This document shows, piece after piece, positions 25,351 through 35,512 of a DNA stretch of 64,000 nucleotides. The stretch's first letter is position 1, and each line of letters opens with the position of its first letter. Made by a program: the position numbers and the translations under genes. The notes below the pieces were generated by a model that was not told the DNA's origin, did not search any database, and worked only from the letters and a program-made list of their open reading frames with translations. Origin of the DNA: Bacteroidota bacterium (GTDB taxonomy: Bacteria > Bacteroidota > Bacteroidia > Bacteroidales > Paludibacteraceae); NCBI GenBank assembly GCA_021779195.1, contig JAJYBB010000003.1, positions 124,001 to 188,000 of the forward strand, given 5' to 3'.

Positions 25351-26517
25351 ATGTTCAATTTTGTATTTCACAACCCGACAACCATTTTATTCGGGAAAGA
25401 TCAGATAAAGAAAATCAATCAGTTAGTACCTGCTGACGCAAAAGTGTTAATTACCTACGGAGGTGGCAGCGCCAAACGCAACGGCGTTGTCGACCGTGTA
25501 AAAGCGGCTCTTGGCAACCGCGAAGTCCTCGAATTCGGGGGCATTGAACCAAATCCGCATTACGAAACACTCATGAAAGCCGTGGAAGTAATTCGTGCTG
25601 AAGGGATTACTTTTCTAATGGCCGTTGGCGGTGGTTCGGTGATCGACGGAACGAAGTTTATTTCATTAGCAACCTATTATCCGAAAGATGCCACCGATCT
25701 GCTGTATTATGGATTCCGGGATATTACACCCGATGTGGTTCCTCAGGTGATTCCCATTGGTACCGTGTTGACTTTGCCAGCAACAGGTTCGGAAATGAAT
25801 AACGGAGGTGTAATCAGCTATGGAAAAGGAAAATTCCCTGTAAAAAGTGAACGCGTCTATCCGCAATTTTCCGTGTTGGAGCCTGAAATTACATTCACCC
25901 TTCCTCCTACTCAGGTAGCCAATGGCATTGCCGATGCTTTTGTACATACCATGGAGCAATACCTGACTTTTCCGGTGGATGCACGCGTTCAGGACCGTAT
26001 GGCCGAAGGAATTTTACAAACACTCATTGAAGTGGGCAAAATCAATGTGGAACAGCCCGACAATTACGATGCCCGCGCCAACATGGTTTGGGCAGCTACT
26101 ATGGCGCTCAACGGACTGATTGGCGTGGGAGTGCCGCAGGATTGGGCTACACACATGATTGGTCACGAACTGACGGCTCTTTACGGTATCGATCACGGTA
26201 AAACACTGGCTATCATTTATCCTGCTTTGCTTGACGTGATGAAAAAACAAAAGTTCGCCAAACTGCTGCAATACGCCGCACGGGTTTGGAATATCTCCGA
26301 AGGAACCGACGAAGAAAAAGCCGATGCCGCCATTGCCAAAACCCGCGAATTTTTCGAAAGTCTCGGCATCAAAACCCGTATCTCGGAATACGGACTGAAT
26401 AAAACGGCTGTCGACGAAGTGGTGACGCAACTCGAAGCTCATGGCATGGTTAAACTTTCGGAAACAGGAGCTATCACGCCCGATGTGGCTCGTGTAATTC
26501 TCGAAAAAGCTTATTAA
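25351..26517 (+). CDS. yqhD: Iron-containing alcohol dehydrogenase, YqhD/BDH-type NADPH aldehyde reductase
   Basis: Reduces aldehydes to alcohols with NADPH. Starting at ATG 25351 the protein is 388 residues and begins MFNFVFHNPTTILFGKDQI, as YqhD does. Visible: nucleotide-binding GGGSVIDGTKFI, LPATGSEMNNGGVI, and the four metal ligands in IADAFVHTMEQYL (Asp, His), MIGHELTALYGIDHGKTL (two His). Much of the sequence follows E. coli YqhD from end to end, including VPQDWATHM and LLQYAARVWNI. The gene is more G+C-rich than its surroundings. It is monocistronic between the PUL promoter region and a long hairpin at 26612. Confidence 0.92.
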   Translation: MFNFVFHNPTTILFGKDQIKKINQLVPADAKVLITYGGGSAKRNGVVDRVKAALGNREVLEFGGIEPNPHYETLMKAVEVIRAEGITFLMAVGGGSVIDGTKFISLATYYPKDATDLLYYGFRDITPDVVPQVIPIGTVLTLPATGSEMNNGGVISYGKGKFPVKSERVYPQFSVLEPEITFTLPPTQVANGIADAFVHTMEQYLTFPVDARVQDRMAEGILQTLIEVGKINVEQPDNYDARANMVWAATMALNGLIGVGVPQDWATHMIGHELTALYGIDHGKTLAIIYPALLDVMKKQKFAKLLQYAARVWNISEGTDEEKADAAIAKTREFFESLGIKTRISEYGLNKTAVDEVVTQLEAHGMVKLSETGAITPDVARVILEKAY

Positions 26518-26611
26518 TGAATCTTTGTAACAAACACAATACAAATAATTTGGATGTTGGGTATTATCCGTCTTTACCCATTTTGCACCCATTTAGATTC
26601 TGAATAGTTGG

Positions 26612-26667
26612 ATATTGTTTAAAATCAGCCGGTTTTCGAGAGAGAATTGGCTGTTTTTAAACAATAT
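26612..26667. repeat. Long hairpin: 19-bp inverted repeat with one mismatch
   Basis: Positions 26612-26630 pair with 26649-26667 apart from one position, around an 18-nt loop. The arms begin ATATTGTTTAAAA and end in GCC/GGC at the loop. It lies 95 bp after yqhD and may act as a terminator or be a small non-autonomous element; no flanking target duplication is evident. Confidence 0.5.
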
Positions 26668-27264
26668 AGTTGTACCCAAATTTCAAAGAATACATTTTTT
26701 AGATTGCCAGTAGCACCTGGCAGATAGTTTATAACCATCAAGAAGTTCATCAACATTGCAGCTCCTAATTCAAAGAGACCTATCGATATTGCATTAAATC
26801 ACGTCAACCCGATTAATACTACTGGTCAGTGGAATGATATTGCAATGTACCGGTGAAAAGAAAACACATCGCTTGCCATGAGCGAGCCATTGTGTTTCAC
26901 TGGCTGAAAGTCTGTAATTGGCATTAGAGTTACCATATTGGTTCAAAACATCAGTCAATGAAGAATATACATTTATGAATATACTGAATTAGAAAACGAA
27001 AAATTCATCTGTTTTTATGATGCGATGAAATACAAATATTCTTCTTTTATCGAGCTAAAAAATCGGTAACGCCCAGGCTTTAAACTAAAAATCGAAATCG
27101 ATCAAAATTAAAATTTTATGGCTGGTTCGCTGCAAAATAGTTTAAATGTGCTGAAAAGTAAATTTATCTATCAAAATTGAAGATCTTGTTTATTTCAGTT
27201 TAATTGATTTACTTTGTAATGACTTAAAGATATAAAATTTCGATTGATACAAAAGGCATTAATA
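26668..27264. other. Intergenic stretch without a recognisable gene
   Basis: All frames are broken by stops. A second, imperfect hairpin is centred near 26877, with CCGGTGAAA (26850-26858) against TTTCACTGG and GTGT/ACAC pairs inside. Short protein-like runs, such as EKFICFYDAMKYKYSSFIEL around 26995-27055, suggest decayed coding DNA, but no family can be named. Confidence 0.4.
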
Positions 27265-28221
27265 ATGATAATAAGTATTTGGTTTTGGGTTGGTTTTATC
27301 GTATTCGTTGCGATCATGCTTTCGCTCGATTTATTTGTTTTTCACAAACAAAACGAAGTTGTGAAGATGAAACAGGCACTGCTTTGGAGCTTGTTTTGGA
27401 TTATGTTAGCCATATTGTTCAATTTAGGGATTTATTGTTTCTTGGGCAAAATAAAAGCATTAGAGTTTTTAACAGGATATCTTATCGAAGAATCGTTAAG
27501 TATTGATAACCTGTTCGTGTTTATCATGATATTTGGATTTTTCAATATAGATCCCCGTTTTCAACATAAAATTTTGTTTTGGGGAATCATAGGAGCCATT
27601 ATCATGCGCGCACTATTTATTTTTGCAGGCGTCGCAATTATCCAACGATTCGACTGGGTGATGTATATATTTGGTGCATTTCTGGTATTCACCGGTATAA
27701 AAATGCTATTTGAAAAAGAAGATGCAGAATTTAACCCGAATCAGAATATCCTCATTCGTCTTTTCAAAAGCGTTTTTCCAGTTACCGACGATATGTCGAA
27801 ACCTCATTTTTTTGTTAAGAAAAAGAAAATCCTTTATGCTACTCCTTTTTTTGTCGTGTTGCTATTTATTGAAATATCCGACTTGATTTTCGCGGTTGAC
27901 TCAATTCCGGCGGTTTTGTCGGTTTCGAAAGATATTTTCGTTGTTTATACCTCCAATATTTTTGCCATATTAGGTCTTCGTTCACTTTATTTTGCTTTGA
28001 GTGGCATCATGGATTATTTCTTATACCTAAAATATGCCTTATCAGGGATTCTGACTTTTATAGGCAGCAAGATGGTAATTAACGAACTGAGTGCTGAATT
28101 GAATTACTCTTTTCACATTAGCAACTTAGCTTCACTCGGAGTTATTGTTACTTTTTTAACTATTTCTATCATCTTCTCTATTATCGTAAAAAAGAAAACT
28201 GACATCAATGCGCTTGAATAA
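27265..28221 (+). CDS. TerC-family integral membrane protein
   Basis: A 318-residue inner-membrane protein with about nine TM segments. The two TerC/Alx signatures are present: EESLSIDNLFVFIMIF near residues 75-90 and FAVDSIPAVLSVSKD near 205-220, whose acidic residues lie within the membrane and are thought to bind metal ions. Family members export manganese (Alx, MntP-like role) or take part in tellurite resistance. The ATG at 27265 is preferred over a TTG at 27244. It is monocistronic, with no ter cluster nearby, so metal-ion (Mn) homeostasis is the better guess. Confidence 0.9.
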   Translation: MIISIWFWVGFIVFVAIMLSLDLFVFHKQNEVVKMKQALLWSLFWIMLAILFNLGIYCFLGKIKALEFLTGYLIEESLSIDNLFVFIMIFGFFNIDPRFQHKILFWGIIGAIIMRALFIFAGVAIIQRFDWVMYIFGAFLVFTGIKMLFEKEDAEFNPNQNILIRLFKSVFPVTDDMSKPHFFVKKKKILYATPFFVVLLFIEISDLIFAVDSIPAVLSVSKDIFVVYTSNIFAILGLRSLYFALSGIMDYFLYLKYALSGILTFIGSKMVINELSAELNYSFHISNLASLGVIVTFLTISIIFSIIVKKKTDINALE

Positions 28222-28325
28222 AAATAATTAGCCTTATTCTCCGAAAAGATTTTTTCATAAAATTGAAACTCAAAATATTATTTCATTGAAAAAGCTTTTT
28301 AAAACCTTATATTAATTGTTTAACT

Positions 28326-30689
28326 ATGAATCAATCGATTTATCAAGATGTTACTTTCAGTTTTTTCAAACCAAAACTATTGATTTATTTCAAGAATATG
28401 TTTTTCTTGATGGGATTGGCTCTAACTTTCAATTGCCTGCCACTGCCGGCTCAGAAAGTAGGTTTAGTTTTAAGTGGTGGCGGAGCCAAAGGCATTAGTC
28501 ATATTGGTGTTATCAAAGCTTTGGAGGAAAATGGCATACCGATAGACTATATTGCAGGGACTTCAATGGGGGCTATTATCGGGGGAATGTATGCCATAGG
28601 GATGACGCCTGACCAAATGATTACATTACTCAAATCGGACGATTTCAAACACTGGTCTACCGGTAATTTAGACGCACGATTTAATTTCCAGTATCAAAAT
28701 TCGGATCCTAAACCAAGTTTTTTAGAAATTCCTCTTCATATAACAAGCTTAGATTCTTTGCGTTTAAACATCAAATCCAGTATTTTTCCTACCAATATTG
28801 TTCCGTCCCGTCAAATGAATTTTGCTTTCATTCCGCTTTTCGCTCAAGGAAATGCAGTTGCCGCAGGTGATTTCGACAAATTATTCGTTCCGTTTCGATG
28901 CGTGGCTTCGGATATTTATGAAAAAAAAGCAGTCTCGTTTCACCGTGGCGATCTCGGGGATGCCATTCGGGCATCAATGACTTTCCCTTTTATGTTTAAA
29001 CCCATTACGATCAATAATCATTTGTATTTCGACGGGGGTATTTACAATAATTTTCCGGTTGATGTGATGCGCGATGAATTTAAACCCGATATTATGATTG
29101 GAAGCGTCGTTTCAAATAATCCTCGAAAACCCGATCCGAATGACATTGTAATGCAGATCGAAAACATGATTATGGGTCGTACTGATTATTCTATACCCGA
29201 AAAGGAAGGCATTTTGCTCCGTTTTAAAATGACCAATATAAAATTATTTGACTTTTCGAAAGTAGATGAATTAGTGCAAATGGGTTATGACTCAACGATG
29301 GCACACATGGATGAAATTAAAGCCCGTATCGGACGACGAATTTCGCCTGATTCAATTACAGAAAGACGAAAGATTTTTATTGGACGTTTTCCAGTATTAA
29401 AATTTCAACATATTGATGTTCAAGGGGTTGATAGTCTTCAAAAACTTTACATCGATCAAGCTTTTCATAACCGGAATAACATATTCTCACTGGACGATTT
29501 TAAACTGGCTTATTTTAAATTAATTGCCGATGATAAAATCAGGGAAGTACTTCCACATGCACGGTTTAATGTACCACGTGGAAATTTTGATTTATTATTG
29601 AATGTAAAAATTGAAGACAGACTTAAACTCCTTTTTGGAGGAAACATATCTTCGTCCACATCCAATCAAGCCTATTTTGGTTTAACGTATCAAAAACTTA
29701 CCGATTATGCTCAAACGGCATATTTAGATGCTCAATTCGGAAAAATGTATAACGGGTTGGGAATCGGTACCCGAATCGATTTGCCGTCGCAGCAAAATAT
29801 GTATATGAAACTTGCATTCGTTTTTCATAAGTTCGACTATTTCAATGGAGATGAATTGTTTTTAAACGATTACCGCACTTCCGATTTCACCCAATACGAA
29901 GCCTATGGCAAGCTGAGTGCCGGTATTCCTTTATCAACACGAGGACGATTTGAATTCGGAATGGGCTATGGAGCTTTAACCGACCATTATATTCAAAATC
30001 CTACTACAACTCCCGAAAAAGAAGACATGAGTCTCTTCTCGCTGGGGAGTCTTTTTGCCCATGTCGAAAGCTACACTTTAAATAATCTAATGTATCCCAC
30101 ATCAGGGCATAATCTAACTTCAACTTTACAATTGATAGGAGGAGAAGAAAGTTTTCAATCACCCCTGCATCCGTCGACCAATATATCTGATCGTATGGAT
30201 TGGTGGGCTCAAATTAAAGGAAAATACGATCAGTACTTTGCGATCAATCCGAAATGGAGTATAGGAACTTTTGGAGAAATGGTTTTGACAAGCCGTCGAT
30301 TGCTCTCGAATTTTACCGATAGTCGCATACAGGCTCCGGCTTTCACACCTACCCCGCACAGTAAAACAATTTTCAACGGAGGATTTGCGGCAAATCAATA
30401 TTTAGCCTTAGGATTAAAACCTATTTATCGTATTACCAAAGATTTACATATCAGAACCGAAGCATACTGGTTTGTGCCATACCGAACCATTGAGCGGGCT
30501 TCGAACAATACTGCTTATTATTCGGCTCCCTTTAAATCATCTGAGTTCTTATCCGAAACTTCTTTAGTATTCAACTTTAAAATGGCTTCGGCAGCCATGT
30601 ATGTTAATTATTATAGCACCGGAGTTAGTAAATGGAATTTTGGATTGAACATCGGAATCTTATTATTTAATTCTAAATTCCTACAATAA
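28326..30689 (+). CDS. Patatin-like phospholipase fused to an outer-membrane beta-barrel
   Basis: A 787-residue two-part protein. The patatin domain (about 44-320) has the oxyanion loop GGGAKG (51-56), the nucleophile elbow GTSMG with S80, and the catalytic Asp in [10 protein letters not shown] (about 236), a complete Ser-Asp dyad. After a linker with POTRA-like character (about 350-450) comes a beta-strand-rich region to the end (FNSKFLQ) resembling the Omp85 barrel. This is the layout of PlpD-type (type Vd) proteins. The N-terminal 24 residues are polar; a start at 28398 would give a cleaner signal peptide ([19 protein letters not shown]). Probable lipid acyl hydrolase placed at or beyond the outer membrane. 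Confidence 0.87.
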   Translation: MNQSIYQDVTFSFFKPKLLIYFKNMFFLMGLALTFNCLPLPAQKVGLVLSGGGAKGISHIGVIKALEENGIPIDYIAGTSMGAIIGGMYAIGMTPDQMITLLKSDDFKHWSTGNLDARFNFQYQNSDPKPSFLEIPLHITSLDSLRLNIKSSIFPTNIVPSRQMNFAFIPLFAQGNAVAAGDFDKLFVPFRCVASDIYEKKAVSFHRGDLGDAIRASMTFPFMFKPITINNHLYFDGGIYNNFPVDVMRDEFKPDIMIGSVVSNNPRKPDPNDIVMQIENMIMGRTDYSIPEKEGILLRFKMTNIKLFDFSKVDELVQMGYDSTMAHMDEIKARIGRRISPDSITERRKIFIGRFPVLKFQHIDVQGVDSLQKLYIDQAFHNRNNIFSLDDFKLAYFKLIADDKIREVLPHARFNVPRGNFDLLLNVKIEDRLKLLFGGNISSSTSNQAYFGLTYQKLTDYAQTAYLDAQFGKMYNGLGIGTRIDLPSQQNMYMKLAFVFHKFDYFNGDELFLNDYRTSDFTQYEAYGKLSAGIPLSTRGRFEFGMGYGALTDHYIQNPTTTPEKEDMSLFSLGSLFAHVESYTLNNLMYPTSGHNLTSTLQLIGGEESFQSPLHPSTNISDRMDWWAQIKGKYDQYFAINPKWSIGTFGEMVLTSRRLLSNFTDSRIQAPAFTPTPHSKTIFNGGFAANQYLALGLKPIYRITKDLHIRTEAYWFVPYRTIERASNNTAYYSAPFKSSEFLSETSLVFNFKMASAAMYVNYYSTGVSKWNFGLNIGILLFNSKFLQ

Positions 30690-30753
30690 AAAACGCATAC
30701 TCAACTTGTGATTTTTTTTAAAATTTGGAGATTGATTGTTGAGCTAAAAATAA

Positions 30754-31077
30754 TTAAACAAACCGGTAATTCCGAATCGAATTTACATAATAATACATGA
30801 CTGCACCCAACATAGGAAAAGCACAAATCCCAATCAGAAAATAGTACAAGGGAACTTGATGCAATACCAACAGAGCTGATTGTAAACATCCAGAAGTTAA
30901 GCACAAAAAAAGAGTAATGGACAAACCCATTGCGGCAAAAATCCATACAATCCATTCTCTGGAATTATTTTCAGGCAACTGGCGAATGACGCGATTAGAA
31001 AACCCGTTATCTGCAATTTCGGTTTTATGTTCCTGAAAAATACTTTTCAGTAGTGTGTCGGTTTTATCAGTTTTCAT
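30754..31077 (-). CDS. Small two-TM membrane protein, DUF5056-like, probable anti-sigma partner
   Basis: A 107-residue protein starting MKTDKTDTLLKSIFQEHKTE, with an N-terminal soluble helix and two or three TM segments (WIVWIFAAMGLSITLFLCL and YYFLIGICAFPMLGAVMYYYV). Its start overlaps the stop of the sigma-factor gene by 11 bp, so the two are translationally coupled. Bacteroidales commonly have this trio of DUF6249, sigma factor and DUF5056 proteins. A role in holding or tuning the sigma factor at the membrane is inferred from that pairing only. Confidence 0.7.
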   Translation of the reverse strand: MKTDKTDTLLKSIFQEHKTEIADNGFSNRVIRQLPENNSREWIVWIFAAMGLSITLFLCLTSGCLQSALLVLHQVPLYYFLIGICAFPMLGAVMYYYVNSIRNYRFV

Positions 31078-31609
31078 ATCCTGCTTGTTTGAAGTAAACA
31101 CTTAATTTCTCTTTCCCTTTCAAGATATAGGTTTTGGCAGTACCTAAAGGGCAATCCATGATCCTAGCAATCTCTTTATGCGTTTTATCTTCCATATAAA
31201 ACAACAAAACAGCTGTTTGTTCTTCTTTGCGAAGTATTTTTAACGCCTTCTGAATATCCATTTTATCAGGCGAGAAATCATTCTCGGCATAATATTTTCG
31301 GTCTATCACTGATTCCTCAATATCTTCATAATGCTTTTGTGCTCTTGCCGAGTCGTAATACACATTGTAAGCAATCCGGTAAAGCCAGGTGGAAAACCCC
31401 GAAAGTCCCTTAAATGAATTGATATTCAAATAGGCTTTAATAAAAGTTTCCTGAGCCAAATCGTCGCTCAATGGGGCATCGCCCATCGTCAAATTCAGAA
31501 AGAATCTGCGAATGGGCGATTGGTACTTTCGCACTAAGTTATCGAAAGCCTTTTTGTCATTCAATAAAATAACTTGCGATACTAAGCGGATATCCTCCGT
31601 ACTACTCAT
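31067..31609 (-). CDS. ECF-type RNA polymerase sigma factor
   Basis: A 180-residue sigma-70 family factor of group 4. Region 2 runs from about residue 22 (NLVRKYQSPIRRFF) through DDLAQETFIKAYLNINSFKG and STWLYRIAYNVYYDSAR; region 4 from about 115 with KALKILRKEEQTAVLLFY and the helix-turn-helix THKEIARIMDCPLGTAKTY. ATG 31609 overlaps the end of the DUF6249 gene by 8 bp (ATGAGTAG). The regulon is unknown; candidates would share a promoter other than TAnnTTTG. Confidence 0.9.
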   Translation of the reverse strand: MSSTEDIRLVSQVILLNDKKAFDNLVRKYQSPIRRFFLNLTMGDAPLSDDLAQETFIKAYLNINSFKGLSGFSTWLYRIAYNVYYDSARAQKHYEDIEESVIDRKYYAENDFSPDKMDIQKALKILRKEEQTAVLLFYMEDKTHKEIARIMDCPLGTAKTYILKGKEKLSVYFKQAGYEN

Positions 31610-32216
31610 CGTTCTTTTCGCTTGAATTGGGTTTGGGTTTATCCAAAAAATGAACCAACAAATAACCAATTCCTACGAAGGAGGGAACAATGCCAACAAT
31701 CAAACCATTGGAATTATGATTGATCAAAAAATAAATTGTAAATCCCAATCCAATTAACAACCATAAAATCCCTTTCTTCAATGCAGAATTTCGTTCTTTT
31801 GGAGCATCGAAAAAATGTTCGGGGATGGCTTGACCCATCTCGATCGATTTTGTGTACAAATCATATTTTCGACGTGATTCATCACGTTTAGCCCGAATGG
31901 AAAGGGCAATGATAACTCCTGCAAACAAAAATGGTAACATGGCAATCAGAAAAATCTGAAATCCTGACATAGGCATTTCGACTTTTCCTTCTTTTTCAAT
32001 ACGTGTTTTTTCAAGCTCAAGTTGTTCCTTTTTTAATTCCATCAACTGGCTCGGCGACAATTTTGAATAAGTGATAGAATCGCGTTGCATATCGCTTAAT
32101 CTACCGGTTTCTTTTTCGACAGCCTGTTTCAAACTATCAACATTTACTTTTTGCTGTGCAGCAACACCAACCATAAGCATGATCAATAAGAAGGCAATAA
32201 AATTTATCCGTTTCAT
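31602..32216 (-). CDS. DUF6249-like membrane protein
   Basis: A 204-residue exported membrane protein: signal peptide ending GVAAQQKVNVDSL, a charged coiled segment (about 30-75, LMELKKEQLELEKTRIEKEG), a TM segment (FQIFLIAMLPFLFAGVIIALSIRAKR), a cytoplasmic stretch with YDLYTKSIEMGQAIPEHFF, and two more TM segments at the end. First gene of the operon with the sigma factor and DUF5056 protein, all overlapping. Its coupling suggests a sensor or regulator of the sigma factor, but no function is established that I know of. Confidence 0.72.
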   Translation of the reverse strand: MKRINFIAFLLIMLMVGVAAQQKVNVDSLKQAVEKETGRLSDMQRDSITYSKLSPSQLMELKKEQLELEKTRIEKEGKVEMPMSGFQIFLIAMLPFLFAGVIIALSIRAKRDESRRKYDLYTKSIEMGQAIPEHFFDAPKERNSALKKGILWLLIGLGFTIYFLINHNSNGLIVGIVPSFVGIGYLLVHFLDKPKPNSSEKNDE

Positions 32217-32325
32217 AATCATTTTTTTTAATGTGAATAATAATTTTATTGTTAGACGAAACGAATGGCTATAATGGATTTAAAATAAATACAGAGAACT
32301 AAATATTTAACAAATAATAAGGATT

Positions 32326-33333
32326 TTAGTTTCGGATAGGGTTGGTAATAATTTCCATGATACGCGTTGTACGAGCAGCAGAAATGCCGGTAGATGGAGA
32401 ACGACCTTCACCCCTAAGCTCATTTACAACAAGTTGAATCAAATGTTTCTGAATTGGCTGAAGATGGTTAAAGCTAAATGTTTCAGTACTTCCATCAACT
32501 GTTTTAAAGTGTATAAGCATTGGATTTCCAAAAGAGTTGAACGTCAGCTCACCTTTTGAGCCAATAATAGTGATGCTATCCTTTTCGGATATTGCCGATG
32601 AAGTAAAACACCAATTTCCAGAGCCAACACAACCACTTTGAAACTGGAAAACAGCCGCCACCATATCGTCGGCAGGATAAATACGGGCTTGATTCAACGC
32701 AATTCCTTTTACATCAACAATCTCACCAAGCAAAAAATCCAGAAAATCCAGTTGATGCGATGCTAAATCATGAAAATAACCGCCCCCGGCAATATCAGGA
32801 TTCACACGCCAATTTTGGTCTGTACGTGCAATAATATCAGATTGAAGCGATTGTTTCATATCAATTATCACCGATCTTACTTCTCCGAGCTTCCCTTTAT
32901 CGATCAATTCTTTAACTTTTAAATAACCCTGTAAGGTACGTCGATAATAAGCCACAAAAAGCGGTACATTTGCCTCCCTGCATGCTTCAATCATATTCAC
33001 ACATTCGGATATTGAAACTGCCATCGGTTTTTCGACATAAACAGCTTTCCCTGCCCGTGCAGCTCGAATCGTCAATTCAGCATGTGAAGCCGGAGGTGTG
33101 GCAATATATACGGCATTGATTTCCGGATCAGCAAGTAACTCATCCACATTGGTAGTCCAATGTGCAATAGCATGCCTGCGAGCATAATCGGCAGCCTTAT
33201 CGGCTTGACGCCGCATTACCATTTTGATGGTGGAATGTTGTATTTGCATCATTGCCGGTGCACTTTTCACTTCACACACATCGCCTGCACCAATGACTCC
33301 CCAAATGACCTGATTTAATTTATTATTTTGCAT
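32326..33333 (-). CDS. Gfo/Idh/MocA-family NAD(P)-dependent oxidoreductase
   Basis: A 335-residue cytoplasmic dehydrogenase. Rossmann motif GVIGAGDVC (12-20), the family's EKP motif in YVEKPMA (K102), and a C-terminal alpha/beta domain with GGGYFHDLASHQLDFLDFLLG, where the His are typical active-site residues. Substrate is likely a sugar or sugar derivative, as for most of the family, but no neighbour narrows it down: the flanking genes are a sigma-factor operon and an OmpA protein. Minus-strand TATCTTTG at 33464-33457 may be its -7 box. Confidence 0.88.
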   Translation of the reverse strand: MQNNKLNQVIWGVIGAGDVCEVKSAPAMMQIQHSTIKMVMRRQADKAADYARRHAIAHWTTNVDELLADPEINAVYIATPPASHAELTIRAARAGKAVYVEKPMAVSISECVNMIEACREANVPLFVAYYRRTLQGYLKVKELIDKGKLGEVRSVIIDMKQSLQSDIIARTDQNWRVNPDIAGGGYFHDLASHQLDFLDFLLGEIVDVKGIALNQARIYPADDMVAAVFQFQSGCVGSGNWCFTSSAISEKDSITIIGSKGELTFNSFGNPMLIHFKTVDGSTETFSFNHLQPIQKHLIQLVVNELRGEGRSPSTGISAARTTRIMEIITNPIRN

Positions 33334-33767
33334 ATCAACATACTTAAAAACGTATGAAATTCATAACGTTTGCATTTATCAAGCTGATTTTAGATACACG
33401 AAACTACCGAACGATTTCGGTTTATTATGATTTTTCCAAAATAAGAATTAAAGCACCAAAGATATAAATTAATTTTTATACTTTTACTGTACAGCCAAAC
33501 ACAACAAAATGAATGTATTAAGTCGAACAATATCTAAACAATGAATTTCATGAAGTATAATTTGAGAAGAACGGAAACTTGCCTACCCCTGTAACGATTA
33601 CTCTTCAATTCATTTGGCTATTGATCAATTCCATCTTGATGAGTGGGATTAATGAAAAAGATGTAAATTCAACTGCCATTAAATTTTTTAAGACAACGGC
33701 ACATTTTGCAAAATGCAAGTTTCGTCCCGATCCTTAAATTAACATCATATCATTGATTATGTGGCAG
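33334..33767. other. Intergenic, promoter of the oxidoreductase only
   Basis: Apart from the -7-like TATCTTTG (minus, 33457-33464), which would give a leader of about 115 nt, nothing is recognised. The segment 33560-33730 has a longish open frame on the plus strand without start codon context or motif. Confidence 0.3.
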
Positions 33768-35117
33768 TTATTTGCTAAGGAAAAAATCACATCGACGGTT
33801 TGGACGATAGGGCGTATTTGCTTTTCTCGACAATGCCTTTCCCATTCCTACTGCAATAATTCTATCAGGAGCTATATCCCAAGTCTTTACTAATTTTTCC
33901 TTAACATTATCAGCTCTTAATCTGCTTAATTTATTGTTGTACGTTATATCGCCTGTATCATCACAATAACCGTTTATTCTAATCTTTAATTGAGGACTTT
34001 CTATCAATTTATTTGCAAGTTGGGAAAGAATACTAAGCGCGCTTTTATCTAACAAAAATTGATTGGAATCAAAATAGATAGATGCAAATTCAACGGAATC
34101 AAATTCAATTTTGGTGATTTGGTTGCGTGAAGGTTGAGTAAAAATAGTAGATTTTACACCATTATTCGAAGATGAATTTAAACTTTCAGGGCTATTCGTC
34201 TCGTTCATTGGTTGAATGGCTATTCCTTTCTGATTAATATTCATACTTCCTGGCATCTTGCGTATCAAAACTAAGTCGCTTTCAAGAGAATTAACTTTCT
34301 TTTCAAGACTGTCAACTTTCAATTTCAATCCTTCAAAATCTTTTCTTAACACTTTAGCATACGCTAATCCTTCATCCGGATCGAAATAGTCCATTGTCAT
34401 ATTTCGCAGATGGTGCTTTTGAACAGCTTTAAATTTATAGCGCAAATAAAGCGTGAGTGCAGTTATTCCATCGTTGGTAACTCCTTTATAATTCAAACGG
34501 GTAACTCCTTCAAGATCATCCTTATTAAAAAAACGATACATTGCTTTAAACCCTATTGCAAGCGGTTTTGAAAAGTTATATTCCAATGACAAAGTAGCAG
34601 GAAATGACCCTGCAAGTCCGTATTTATTGTTCGGAAAAGCTTGCGAAGCCGGAGATACGTCATATGTATAATACGCAAATCCCAACCCAAAAGATGCATT
34701 GATATAAAAATTTGAACGTGATTTTGGAAATATCCACCGAGTCAAATTGATGGTACCACAAATATTCGAGGTGTACAATTGAGTGTACATGCTGACTGGC
34801 GTAGTGGTAGTTGTACTTGCTTTGAGAGGAAAATAGAAATAATCGAGTGATAAACCAAAAATAGGGGTTAATGCCCTTTCGACCGTTGCTCCATAACTTA
34901 AAGATAAAAATGAGGTAGGTATAATTTCAGCTATACTTTGATTAATATCGCCATCAAATTTATTTAATCCCCCCTCAGCAGTAAATGACCATTTTGAAAA
35001 CTCATTACTTTGTGCATTAAGAATAACTGTAAACATAAGAAGCATGAGAACAAGAAATGGTATTTTAACAAATAAATATATCGCCTCGTTAACCGAACAG
35101 CGTGTTGCTTTTTTCAT
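33768..35117 (-). CDS. OmpA-family outer-membrane protein
   Basis: A 449-residue protein: signal peptide ending VILNAQ (about 36), an N-terminal beta-barrel (about 40-235, aromatic-ended strands such as FYINASFGLGFAYYTYDV), a coiled segment (GLKLKVDSLEKKVNSLESDL, about 268-287), a Ser/Asn-rich linker, and a C-terminal OmpA domain (about 340-449) with INGYCDDTGDITYNNKLSRLRADNV, which binds peptidoglycan diaminopimelate in the family. It ties the outer membrane to the wall. The upstream region has an unusual tandem repeat (35188-35224). Confidence 0.9.
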   Translation of the reverse strand: MKKATRCSVNEAIYLFVKIPFLVLMLLMFTVILNAQSNEFSKWSFTAEGGLNKFDGDINQSIAEIIPTSFLSLSYGATVERALTPIFGLSLDYFYFPLKASTTTTTPVSMYTQLYTSNICGTINLTRWIFPKSRSNFYINASFGLGFAYYTYDVSPASQAFPNNKYGLAGSFPATLSLEYNFSKPLAIGFKAMYRFFNKDDLEGVTRLNYKGVTNDGITALTLYLRYKFKAVQKHHLRNMTMDYFDPDEGLAYAKVLRKDFEGLKLKVDSLEKKVNSLESDLVLIRKMPGSMNINQKGIAIQPMNETNSPESLNSSSNNGVKSTIFTQPSRNQITKIEFDSVEFASIYFDSNQFLLDKSALSILSQLANKLIESPQLKIRINGYCDDTGDITYNNKLSRLRADNVKEKLVKTWDIAPDRIIAVGMGKALSRKANTPYRPNRRCDFFLSK

Positions 35118-35187
35118 TGAATTTGAATTGATCCAGATTAAATGTATGTTTCACTAATGAATATAGTCAAGGCTTTTGATTAATCAC

Positions 35188-35229
35188 TGTAATTTTTGCT
35201 ACAATAATGTAATTTTTGCTACAAAGATA
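35188..35229 (-). promoter_or_regulatory. Tandem 17-bp repeat and -7 box before the OmpA gene
   Basis: TGTAATTTTTGCTACAA occurs at 35188-35204 and identically at 35208-35224, period 20 bp. Each unit has TGTA/TACA ends, so it is also an imperfect dyad. Minus-strand TATCTTTG (35229-35222) is a -7 box that overlaps the second unit; transcription would then start inside it near 35215. Such placement suits a repressor or translation-level element. The unit resembles the PUL half-sites (TGTAATTTTGATACA at 16059-16073). Confidence 0.5.
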
Positions 35230-35512
35230 CAATTAAATCTTGGGTTTCATAATTCAATAGTTCTGTTTGAAAAAATTCATGCAAGTTGCCTGTAGAAAGT
35301 GATGCGATGTGAAAAACAAAATCAAAGGAAAATCGTTCGAAAACCATAATGATAGATCTCAAAAATTTTTAAAATTATTGAAATTACACATCAAACTTTT
35401 GTTATTCAAAACATAAGAGCAAAATATTATATTAGAACGTTTTAATAGTTTAATAATTAATAATTATATTCGATTTCAATATCAGATTACAACAAAAGAT
35501 TGATCGGGTTAC

